DNA from: Pseudomonadota bacterium
Lineage (GTDB): Bacteria > Pseudomonadota > Gammaproteobacteria > Burkholderiales > Burkholderiaceae_C
DNA length: 53,872 bases
Direction: 5' to 3'
Assembly: GCA_963205115.1 (NCBI GenBank)
Contig: CAUJHV010000066.1
Location: 1 to 53,872, forward strand
A program made the translations under genes and the position numbers. Position 1 is the stretch's first letter. Each line of letters begins with the position of its first letter. Below the pieces are notes generated by a model, which saw only the letters and a list, made by a program, of their open reading frames with translations, did no database searches and had not been told where the DNA came from. Shown in pieces: positions 31,795 to 40,294 of the stretch.

Positions 31795-33459
31795 ATGAAT
31801 ACGCCCAGCCCCGCCCTCGTCACCCAGCGCGCCGCCCAGCGGATGCCGCGCTGGGCGCTGCTGCTGTTCTGCGCGGCCTGGATCCTGCCCGGCATCTTCG
31901 GGCGCGACCCCTGGCGCAACGAAGACCTCACCAGCTTCGGCGTCATGAGCGCGCTGGCCGAAGGCCGCACCGCCTGGCTGCACCCGTTGCTGGGCGGGCT
32001 GCCGGTCGATTCCGAACCGCTGCCCTACTGGCTGGGCGCGGGCGCGATCCAGTTGCTGTCGCCGCTGCTCGACCCCGCGCTGGCGGCGCGCGTGCCCTTT
32101 GCCCTGCTGCTGGCCCTGACCCTGGCCTGCACCTGGTACGCCTGCTTCCATCTGGCCCGCACCGAAGCGGCATTGCCCGTGGCCTTTGCCTTCGGCGGCG
32201 AAGCCGCGCCGGTGGACTACGCCCGCGCGATGGCCGATGGCGCCCTGCTCGCCCTGATCGCCAGCCTGGGACTGCTGCAGCTGGGCCACGAGACCACGCC
32301 GGAGCTCATGCAACTCTTTGCCGTGAGCCTGGTGTTCTGGGCACTGGCTGCCGCGCCCTTCCGCGGCTGGCGCGCGAATCTGGGCGTGGTCGCGGGCCTG
32401 GCCGTGCTGGCTGCCAGCGGGGCGCCGACGGTGGCCCTGGCGCTGGCCCTGGCCGGTGCGTTCATCTGCGCACGCTCGCAGTACGCGGAAGCCCGTCGCA
32501 GCGTGCCCTGGATCCTCGCCGGCGGCCTGCTGGCCGGCGTGCTGGCCGCCTTCTTCGGCAGTTGGGCCTGGCGCGGCGCCTTCGAGCCCAGCCTGGCGCA
32601 GCTCGTGCAGCTGGGCCGCCAGTGGCTGTGGTTCCTGTGGCCGGTCTGGCCGCTGGCGCTGTGGACCGTCTGGCGCTGGCGTCACCAGTGGAACAACCGG
32701 CATGTGTCGCTGCCGCTGGTGCTGGTGGCCATCGGCATGGGCGCGAATATCGTCATGGGCGGTCACGACCGCGCGCTGATGCTCGCCCTGCCCGGCTTTG
32801 CCGTGCTGGCGGCTTTTGCGCTGCCCACGATGCGCCGCAGCTTCACGGCGGCCATCGACTGGTTCTCGGTTTTCTTCTTCAGCGTCAGCGCGCTGTTCGT
32901 TTGGGCGATGTATGTGGCCATGCAGACCGGCACGCCCGCGCGCTGGCTGGCCAATATCGTGCGCCTGCAACCCGGCTTCACGCCCAGCTTCTCGACGGTG
33001 GCGCTGGCCGTAGCCTTGGCCGGAACACTGGCCTGGATGGCGCTGGTGCGCTGGCGCACGGGCCGCAGCCAGTATGCGCTGTGGAAGAGCCTGGTCCTGC
33101 CGGCCAGCGGCGTGGCCTTGTGCTGGCTGCTGCTGATGACGCTGTGGCTGCCGCTGCTGGACTACGCCCGCAGTGCGCGCCCCTTGATCGAGCGCGGCGC
33201 GCGGCATATCGGCCGTGTCGACTGCGTGGCTGCGCCCGATGCGACGCCGTCGATGGTGGCCGGCCTGGAGGTTTTCGGCCGCTACCGGGTGGATGCCCGG
33301 CCGCAGTCGGCTGCCCTCACGCGGTGCGAGGTGCTGGTCAGCTTCGGCCGCGTGGCCGCGTCACTGCCGATCCCCGGCTGGCGCCTCGTCGCCGCGGAGC
33401 GGCGCAATACCGAGTCCAGCGAGCTGATGTCGATCTACCGGCGCCTCACGCCGCCGTGA
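31795..33459 (+). CDS. Polytopic membrane glycosyltransferase, ArnT/PMT-like (GT-C fold)
   Basis: The 554-residue product has about 10-12 hydrophobic segments and the GT-C pattern of an acidic motif in the first periplasmic loop (FGRDPWRNEDLTSFG, Asp38, Glu43, Asp44). In this superfamily such residues act on a lipid-linked sugar donor. A soluble C-terminal part (about residues 470-554) follows the last helix. The acceptor and sugar are unknown; lipid A or protein are the usual choices. A TACGAT box at 31775-31780 predicts a leader of about 8 nt, and no ribosome binding site is seen. The last 99 bp overlap the end of phoR on the other strand. Confidence 0.75.
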   Translation: MNTPSPALVTQRAAQRMPRWALLLFCAAWILPGIFGRDPWRNEDLTSFGVMSALAEGRTAWLHPLLGGLPVDSEPLPYWLGAGAIQLLSPLLDPALAARVPFALLLALTLACTWYACFHLARTEAALPVAFAFGGEAAPVDYARAMADGALLALIASLGLLQLGHETTPELMQLFAVSLVFWALAAAPFRGWRANLGVVAGLAVLAASGAPTVALALALAGAFICARSQYAEARRSVPWILAGGLLAGVLAAFFGSWAWRGAFEPSLAQLVQLGRQWLWFLWPVWPLALWTVWRWRHQWNNRHVSLPLVLVAIGMGANIVMGGHDRALMLALPGFAVLAAFALPTMRRSFTAAIDWFSVFFFSVSALFVWAMYVAMQTGTPARWLANIVRLQPGFTPSFSTVALAVALAGTLAWMALVRWRTGRSQYALWKSLVLPASGVALCWLLLMTLWLPLLDYARSARPLIERGARHIGRVDCVAAPDATPSMVAGLEVFGRYRVDARPQSAALTRCEVLVSFGRVAASLPIPGWRLVAAERRNTESSELMSIYRRLTPP

Positions 33460-34800
33460 ACCCTCGGCGCCCGCATCGGGCAGCCCCGGGCGCAGGCGCA
33501 CCCGGAACGGCGGGAAGATCAGGCGGAAGACCGAGCCGCGGCCCGTCTCGCTGCTGATGTCGATCTCGCCGCCGTGCCGCTGCATCACGTGCTTGACGAT
33601 CGACAGGCCCAGGCCGGTACCGCCGGTGTCGCGCGAACGGCCGCTCTCGACGCGGTAGAAGCGCTCGGTCAGCCGCGGCAGGTGCTCGCGCGCGATGCCC
33701 GGGCCTGTGTCGATGACGCTCAGCACGCCGCTGCCGTCCTCGCGCAGCAGCCAGGTCAGGCGCACCTGTCCGCCGCCCGGCGTGTAGCGCACCGCGTTGC
33801 TCAGCAGGTTCCCGATGGCGCTGCGGATCTCCATCACCCGGCCGGCCAGCTCGACATGGGGCGTTTCGTCGACCTGCAGCGTGTGGCGGCCGGCAGACAG
33901 CGCCACGGCTTCGACCTGCGCGGGCCGCAGGATCTCGTCCAGCCCATGCCACTCGTCCGGCGGCGGGCGCGGGCTGCCTTCCAGCTGCGCCAGCGTCAGC
34001 AGGTCCGCCACCAGCGCCTGCATGCGCGCGGTCTGCTGCCCCATCAGGCCCAGCACGCGCTGGCGTTCGACCTCGCTCAGCGGCAGCGAATCCATGGTCT
34101 CCACGAAGCCGGCCAGCACCGTGAGCGGCGTGCGGATCTCGTGCGAGACGTTGGCGACAAAGTCGCGCCGCATCGCGTCGGCCCGCTCGCGCGCCGTGAT
34201 GTCCTGGCTGAGCACCAGCTTCTTGCCGGCGTCACCGTAGGGCCGAACCATCACTTGCAGCGAGCCCCCCGGCTGCCGCCCTTCGAAGACCACACTGCCG
34301 TCGAACGGGCCGTGCTGCAGCTGCGAGACAAAGGCCGGGTCGCGCACCAGGTTGGTCACGCGCTGCCGCAGATCGCGCGTGGGATCGAGCCCGAAATGAT
34401 CGGCCGCGACAGCATTGCACCAGGCGATCTGGTCCTCCCCGTCGAGCAGCAGCACACCATTCGGCGAGGCTTCGATCGCCGCCAGGAAGGCACGTGTATT
34501 GGCGCGTTCGCTCTCGACCTCGCGCTGCAGCTGCATCATCTGGCGCTCGATGCGGTAGCCCAGCTCACCCCAGAAGGCCGTGGCGCGCGGCGCCGGACGC
34601 TCACGCTCGCCGCGCAGCCATTGCATCAGCCGGTAGCCCTTCATGCGGTCGGCGAAGGCCGACAGCGAGGCCCCGACCGATGCACCCAGCACGGTCAGCA
34701 GCAGCACCGCATCGCCGCCCCAGCCGATGGTCGTGCCGGCGATGGCACCCAGCGCCGCCAGCAAGGCGGCGGCCAGGATTCGTGGGATGAACCAGCTCAT
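33361..34800 (-). CDS. phoR: Phosphate regulon sensor histidine kinase PhoR
   Basis: PhoR senses phosphate status through the Pst transporter and PhoU and phosphorylates PhoB. The 479-residue product has two N-terminal transmembrane helices (about 7-25 and 30-47) with almost no periplasmic loop, a PAS domain (about 100-200), and the dimerisation box with His220 (FVANVSHEIRTPL). The ATPase domain has the N box (AIGNLLSNAVRYTP), DTGPGI and GGTGLGLSIVKH. The tail beyond about residue 430 is a 45-residue Arg/Gly/Pro-rich extension that runs into the opposite-strand glycosyltransferase gene. The start overlaps the phoB stop (ATGA). Confidence 0.95.
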   Translation of the reverse strand: MSWFIPRILAAALLAALGAIAGTTIGWGGDAVLLLTVLGASVGASLSAFADRMKGYRLMQWLRGERERPAPRATAFWGELGYRIERQMMQLQREVESERANTRAFLAAIEASPNGVLLLDGEDQIAWCNAVAADHFGLDPTRDLRQRVTNLVRDPAFVSQLQHGPFDGSVVFEGRQPGGSLQVMVRPYGDAGKKLVLSQDITARERADAMRRDFVANVSHEIRTPLTVLAGFVETMDSLPLSEVERQRVLGLMGQQTARMQALVADLLTLAQLEGSPRPPPDEWHGLDEILRPAQVEAVALSAGRHTLQVDETPHVELAGRVMEIRSAIGNLLSNAVRYTPGGGQVRLTWLLREDGSGVLSVIDTGPGIAREHLPRLTERFYRVESGRSRDTGGTGLGLSIVKHVMQRHGGEIDISSETGRGSVFRLIFPPFRVRLRPGLPDAGAEGSRRREAPVDRHQLAGLGIAPLRGDEAPAGDRQ

Positions 34801-35516
34801 CCGCCCGCGGTCGATGCCGCGCCGGCGCGTGCCAGCCGGTAACCCGCTCCGCGCACCGTTTCGACCAGCCCGGCGCATTCACCGGCGGCCAGCGCCTCGC
34901 GCAGCCGCTTGACGTGCACGTCGACCGTGCGCTCCTCGATGAACACGTGGTCGCCCCAGACGCGATCCAGCAGTTGCGCGCGGCTGTGCACACGCTCCGG
35001 ATGGCTGACCAGGAAGTGCAGCAGTCGGAATTCCGTCGGGCCGAGTTTGAGCTCGGTATCGAGACCGTCGCGCTGCACCGTCACGCGCCGCGTCGCCGGA
35101 TCGACCAGAAGCGGGCCGATGCGCACGGCATCGTCCAGCGCCTGCGGCGCACGCCGGCGCAGCACCGCGCGCACGCGTGCCACCAGTTCCTTGGGCGAAA
35201 ACGGCTTGGTCATGTAGTCGTCGGCACCCGACTCCAGCCCCGCCACCGTATCGGCCTCGGCGCTGCGCGCCGTCAGCATGATGACCGGCAGTTCTTTGGT
35301 GCGCGGATCGCTGCGCCACTGACGCGCCAGCGCCAGGCCGCTCTGCCCCGGCAGCATCCAGTCGACCAGGGCCAGCGCCGGCAGCGCACGGTCCACGGCG
35401 CGCTGGGCCTCCTCGGCCGTGCCGGCGTGTTCGATCTCGAAGCCTGCATGCCGCAGGTTCATGGTGATGAGTTCGACGATGCCCGGCTCGTCCTCGACCA
35501 GCAGGATGCGCGTCAT
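34797..35516 (-). CDS. phoB: Phosphate regulon response regulator PhoB
   Basis: PhoB binds Pho boxes and activates phosphate-starvation genes. The 239-residue product has the receiver domain with acidic Glu8-Asp9, phospho-acceptor Asp52 (LVDWMLPG), Thr in MLTAR and Lys in MTKPF. A winged-helix DNA-binding domain follows (TELKLGPTEFRLLHFLVSHPERVHSRAQLLDRVWG). The ATG at 35516 gives the normal length. It lies between phoU and phoR, in the transcription unit led by pstS. Confidence 0.97.
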   Translation of the reverse strand: MTRILLVEDEPGIVELITMNLRHAGFEIEHAGTAEEAQRAVDRALPALALVDWMLPGQSGLALARQWRSDPRTKELPVIMLTARSAEADTVAGLESGADDYMTKPFSPKELVARVRAVLRRRAPQALDDAVRIGPLLVDPATRRVTVQRDGLDTELKLGPTEFRLLHFLVSHPERVHSRAQLLDRVWGDHVFIEERTVDVHVKRLREALAAGECAGLVETVRGAGYRLARAGAASTAGG

Positions 35517-35543
35517 GTCGACGCTCCCGCGCGGGGGCGGCAA

Positions 35544-36251
35544 TCAGCGAATCGCATCTTCCACCGCATCCAGCGGCGAGTGCCGCACGTCCGTGCCCTT
35601 GACGATGTAGATCGTCGCCTCGGCCAGGTTCTTGGCGTGGTCGCCGATGCGCTCGATGGCCTTGGCCACGAAGACCAGGTCGATGCTCGACGAGATCGTT
35701 CGCGGGTCTTCCATCATGTAGGTGATGAGCTTGCGCAGCAGGCCTTCGAATTCCTGGTCGATCTGGTCGTCCAGCTTCAGGACCTCCAGCGCGCGGTTGA
35801 CGTCCAGCCGCGCGAAGGCATCCAGTGCTTTGCGCAGTTGGGCCATGGCCAGGTCGGCCTCGAACTGGAGATCGCCCACCGGCAGGCGCAGCTGGCTGGG
35901 CACACCGTGGGCCAACGCGCGCTGCACCGTGCGTGCGATGCGCGCGGCCTCGTCGCCCACACGCTCGAGATTGGCGATGGCCTTGGCGATGGCGATGAGC
36001 AGCCGCAGGTCGCGTGCGGTGGGCTGGCGGCGCGCGATGATGGCCGAGAGATCACGGTCGATCTCCACTTCCATCTGGTTCACGCGCTCTTCCTGCTTCA
36101 AGACCTGCGTGGCCGTCTCGCCGCTGAAATGAACCAGTGCGTAGATGGATTGCGCGACCTGCGATTCCACCAGGCCGCCCATCTCGAGCACGCGGTTGGA
36201 GATGCTGCCCAGTTCGGCATCGAACTGGCTGGACATGTGCTTTTCGATCAT
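35544..36251 (-). CDS. phoU: Phosphate signalling protein PhoU
   Basis: PhoU connects the Pst transporter with PhoR and represses the Pho response when phosphate is plentiful. The 235-residue all-helical product has the two repeated three-helix bundles, each with an E/DxxxD metal-binding pattern (ANLERVGDEAARIAR; KAIERIGDHAKNLAEA). The start overlaps the pstB stop by 4 bp. The C-terminal extension after AEATIYIVKG is short. Confidence 0.97.
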   Translation of the reverse strand: MIEKHMSSQFDAELGSISNRVLEMGGLVESQVAQSIYALVHFSGETATQVLKQEERVNQMEVEIDRDLSAIIARRQPTARDLRLLIAIAKAIANLERVGDEAARIARTVQRALAHGVPSQLRLPVGDLQFEADLAMAQLRKALDAFARLDVNRALEVLKLDDQIDQEFEGLLRKLITYMMEDPRTISSSIDLVFVAKAIERIGDHAKNLAEATIYIVKGTDVRHSPLDAVEDAIR

Positions 36252-37042
36252 CCGAATCTCCCGGTGATGTAGTCCTCGGTCTCCTTGCGGCGCGGCTTCA
36301 TGAAGATGTCCTGCGTCGCACCGTATTCGATCAGCTCGCCGATATACATGTAGGCCGTGTAGTCGGAGACACGCGCGGCCTGCTGCATGTTGTGCGTCAC
36401 GATGAGGATCGACACCTGGCGCTTGAGTTCGCCGATCAGCTCCTCGATGGCGCCCGTGGCGATGGGGTCCAGCGCCGAGGTGGGCTCGTCGAAGAGGATG
36501 ATTTCAGGGTCCGTGGCCAGCGCACGCGCGATGCACAGGCGCTGCTGCTGGCCGCCGGAGAGGTTGGAGCCGCCCTCGTTCAGGCGGTCGCGCACCTCTT
36601 CCCACAGGGCGGCGCCGCGCAGCGCCGCTTCGACCTTGTCTTCGATGTAGCTGCGCGACTTCTCGTTGCGCACACGCAGACCATAGGCCACGTTCTCGAA
36701 GATGGACTTCGGAAAGGGATTGGGCTTCTGGAAGACCATCGAGATGCGCATGCGCACCTCGATCGGGTCGACCTGCGGCGACAGCACGTTCACGGCATCG
36801 GGCAGCAGGTGGATCTCGCCGTCGTAGCGGTGGCCGGGGTAGAGGTCGTGCATGCGGTTGAAGCAGCGCAGCAGCGTGGACTTGCCGCAGCCCGACGGCC
36901 CGATCAGCGCCGTCACCTTGTTTTCGTAGACCGGCAGCGAGACCTGCTTGAGCGCCTTGAAGTCACCGTAATAGAAGTCGAGATCCTTCGACTCGGCCTT
37001 CAGCGGCGGCGGGTTCGTCGGCAGCGTGATGGTGGATGGCAT
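36248..37042 (-). CDS. pstB: Phosphate ABC transporter ATP-binding protein PstB
   Basis: PstB powers high-affinity phosphate import. The 264-residue product carries Walker A GPSGCGKST (48-56), a Q-loop (VFQKPNPFPKSI), the ABC signature LSGGQQQRL, Walker B ILFDEPTSALDP and the switch His in VTHNM. Length and motifs are normal. It lies 40 bp after pstA and overlaps phoU by 4 bp. Confidence 0.98.
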   Translation of the reverse strand: MPSTITLPTNPPPLKAESKDLDFYYGDFKALKQVSLPVYENKVTALIGPSGCGKSTLLRCFNRMHDLYPGHRYDGEIHLLPDAVNVLSPQVDPIEVRMRISMVFQKPNPFPKSIFENVAYGLRVRNEKSRSYIEDKVEAALRGAALWEEVRDRLNEGGSNLSGGQQQRLCIARALATDPEIILFDEPTSALDPIATGAIEELIGELKRQVSILIVTHNMQQAARVSDYTAYMYIGELIEYGATQDIFMKPRRKETEDYITGRFG

Positions 37043-37082
37043 ATGTCGCTCGTGTTGATTCGGTAGGCCGATGACGGCGGAC

Positions 37083-38003
37083 TCACCACTTGATGTTCTT
37101 GCGCAGGCGGTAGCGCAGCCAGATCGCCAGGCCGTTCATGCCCAGCGTCATGACCACCAGCACCAGGCTGGCCGCGGCGGCGTTCTGCTGAAAAGCCGGA
37201 TCGGGCCGCGAGGTCCAGTTGAAGATCTGGATCGGCATCACCGTGAACGGCGAGAACAGCCAGTCGAACAGGCCGGCGGGCGGCTCGCCCGTGCCCGGCA
37301 CCGGCGGCAGGAAGGCGATGAAGGTCAGCGCGCCGATGGTGATGATGGGTGCCGTCTCGCCGATGGCTCGCGCCATGCCGATGATGACACCGGTCAGGAT
37401 GCCCGGCGTGCTGTAGGGCAGCAGATGGTCGCTGACCACCTGCCAGCGCGAGGCCCCGCAGCCATAGGCGGCTTCGCGGATGTGCTTGGGAATCGAGCGC
37501 AGCGCCTCCCGCGTGGCCACGATGACGATGGGCAGGATCAGCAACGCCAGCGTCAGGCCCGCCGAAAGAATGCTCTGCCCAAAGCCGAAGGTGTAGACAA
37601 ACAGGCCCAGGGCCAGCAGGCCGTAGACGATCGAGGGCACACCTGCCAGGTTGGCGATGTTGATCTCGATGACGTCCGTGAACCAGTTTTTCTTGGCGTA
37701 CTCCTCGAGGTACACCGCGCCGGCGATGCCCACCGGCACCGCGAACAGCGCCGTCACGGCCATCACCAGCACCGAGCCCACCCAGGCCGACAAGATCCCG
37801 GCCTGCCCGGCGCGGCGCGACGGGAAGTTGGTGAAGAACTCGGTGCTCAGTCGCGGCAGCCCCTCGATGATCATCTGGCTGAACAGCGCCGCCAGCGTCA
37901 GGATGCCCACCATCATGGCCAGCAGCCCCAACAAGGCAAAGATCTGGTCCCAGCGCTTGTGGGCGCGAATCATCGCCCGCAGTTGTTCGGTCTTGTTGGT
38001 CAT
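37083..38003 (-). CDS. pstA: Phosphate ABC transporter permease PstA
   Basis: PstA is one of the two inner-membrane subunits that form the phosphate channel. The 306-residue product has six predicted transmembrane helices and the permease-ATPase coupling motif region (EAAYGCGASRWQVVSDHLLPYSTPGILTGVIIGMARAIGETAP). It starts 1 bp after the pstC stop, so the two are cotranslated. The N-terminus has a basic cytoplasmic segment of about 20 residues before helix 1. Confidence 0.96.
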   Translation of the reverse strand: MTNKTEQLRAMIRAHKRWDQIFALLGLLAMMVGILTLAALFSQMIIEGLPRLSTEFFTNFPSRRAGQAGILSAWVGSVLVMAVTALFAVPVGIAGAVYLEEYAKKNWFTDVIEINIANLAGVPSIVYGLLALGLFVYTFGFGQSILSAGLTLALLILPIVIVATREALRSIPKHIREAAYGCGASRWQVVSDHLLPYSTPGILTGVIIGMARAIGETAPIITIGALTFIAFLPPVPGTGEPPAGLFDWLFSPFTVMPIQIFNWTSRPDPAFQQNAAAASLVLVVMTLGMNGLAIWLRYRLRKNIKW

Positions 38004-38004
38004 G

Positions 38005-38979
38005 TCAGTAGGCTTCCCGGTACTTGCGGCGCACCCAGTAGCCGACCATGTTGAAGAACAGGGTCAACAGCAGGAGCATGAGCCCGGCGGCAAAGATGGT
38101 CTGGTAGCCGATCGAGCCGTGCGGCAGGTCGCCCAGCGCGACCTGGACGATGAAGCTCGTGATGGTGGCGGCCGGCTCCATCGGGTTCAGCGTCAGGTTC
38201 GGCTGCATGCCGGCGGCGACCGCCAGGATCATGGTCTCGCCGACCGCGCGCGAGATGCCCAGGATGTAGGCCGACGCAATGCCGGACAAGGCCGCGGGAA
38301 ACACCACACGCGTGGCGGTCTGGTAGCGCGTGGCCCCCATCGCGTAGGAGCCTTCGCGCAGGCCCATAGGCACCGCACGCATGGCATCTTCCGACAGTGA
38401 GGCCACGGTGGGGATGATCATGATGCCCATCACCAGGCCGGCCGACAGCACGTTGAAGCCCGGCAGTTCCGGGAAGATCTGCTGCAGCAGCGGCGTCACG
38501 AACAACAGCGCGAAGTAGCCGTAGATGATGGTCGGCACACCCGACAGCAGTTCCAGCAGCGGCTTGAGGGTCTCGCGGGTCTTGTGCCCGGCAAATTCGG
38601 ACAGGTAGATCGCGATGATCGTGCCCAGCGGGATGGCCACCATCAGCGCCACGGCCGAACTCGTCAAGGTGCCGGCCAGCAGCACCATGATGCCGAAATG
38701 GGCGTCATCGAACAGCGGCGTCCACTGGGTGTCGGTCAAGAAGGACCAGACCGGCACGTGCCTGAAGAACTCGAAAGATTCCTTCAGCAGGATGTAGACG
38801 ATGCCCACCGTGGTGAAGACCGACACGCAGGCGGCCATCAACAGGGTGCACTCGATGGCCCGCTCTCGACGTCTGCGTGAGGCCTTGGCCTTGGCCAGCT
38901 CCGCCAAGCGCGCCTCGCCGGTTGCCCGCGGTGCTGCAGTCACGCTCGTCCCTCGCATTCCTGTCGTGGATGCTGTCAT
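38005..38979 (-). CDS. pstC: Phosphate ABC transporter permease PstC
   Basis: PstC pairs with PstA in the phosphate channel. The 324-residue product has six transmembrane helices after a basic N-terminal tail, with the coupling region LREGSYAMGATRYQTATRVVFPAALSGIASAYILGISRAVGET. The ATG at 38979 is the first; an ATG at 38958 (MRGTSV) has CAGGA just upstream and a TAGAAT hexamer (38983-38978, minus) 19 nt before it. The gene may therefore have an internal promoter and a start 7 codons later. It is separated from pstS by 99 bp containing a hairpin. Confidence 0.94.
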   Translation of the reverse strand: MTASTTGMRGTSVTAAPRATGEARLAELAKAKASRRRRERAIECTLLMAACVSVFTTVGIVYILLKESFEFFRHVPVWSFLTDTQWTPLFDDAHFGIMVLLAGTLTSSAVALMVAIPLGTIIAIYLSEFAGHKTRETLKPLLELLSGVPTIIYGYFALLFVTPLLQQIFPELPGFNVLSAGLVMGIMIIPTVASLSEDAMRAVPMGLREGSYAMGATRYQTATRVVFPAALSGIASAYILGISRAVGETMILAVAAGMQPNLTLNPMEPAATITSFIVQVALGDLPHGSIGYQTIFAAGLMLLLLTLFFNMVGYWVRRKYREAY

Positions 38980-39031
38980 TCTAGGAAGTCCCAGGTGATC
39001 TCACCGCGTGGCGCGGCTCAGGCGCGTCCAG

Positions 39032-39060
39032 GCGCAGGGGCCGGAGGTGGTCCCCTGCGC
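39032..39060 (-). other. Hairpin between pstS and pstC
   Basis: GCGCAGGGG (39032-39040) pairs perfectly with CCCCTGCGC (39052-39060) around an 11-nt loop. It begins about 18 nt after the pstS stop and has no T-run. In binding-protein operons such stems usually protect the upstream message or cut downstream expression, so PstS is made in excess over PstCAB. Confidence 0.6.
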
Positions 39061-39078
39061 TGACGCGCGTCGTGCCGA

Positions 39079-40068
<990 letters not shown>

Positions 40069-40108
40069 GTCTGTACTCCTGAGGGTGTCGGTTTGCAGGC
40101 TTTCCGGC

Positions 40109-40163
40109 AATGTAGGGACGCCGTGTGAAAGTTCGATGACAGTCCGGGCGATCGGTGTGACAA
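40109..40163 (-). promoter_or_regulatory. Pho box array and -10 of pstS
   Basis: On the minus strand, CTGTCAT-CGAA-CTTTCAC (40142-40125) matches the 7-4-7 PhoB box. A further half-site, TTGTCAC (40163-40157), lies 21 bp upstream, two 11-bp steps away. A TACATT -10 (40114-40109) follows about 10 bp after the box, with no separate -35, as expected for PhoB-activated promoters. Confidence 0.8.
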
Positions 40164-40218
40164 CCCGACCGCGCCCATCCGGCCCTGGCGAGGGGCTGCG
40201 CCCCAGGGCGGCAGCGAA

Positions 40219-40236
40219 CCGTCATTGAAACTTCAC
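40219..40236 (+). promoter_or_regulatory. Pho box of phoX
   Basis: CCGTCAT-TGAA-ACTTCAC fits the 7-4-7 PhoB half-site spacing, and a weaker repeat (CTTCACC-AAAC-CGACACG) overlaps it 11 bp on. It lies about 58 bp before the phoX start. I do not see a good -10. Confidence 0.6.
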
Positions 40237-40294
40237 CAAACCGACACGGCCCATCGGCAGCATGCGGCGGTTCACCACTTCCACAGGATGACCG

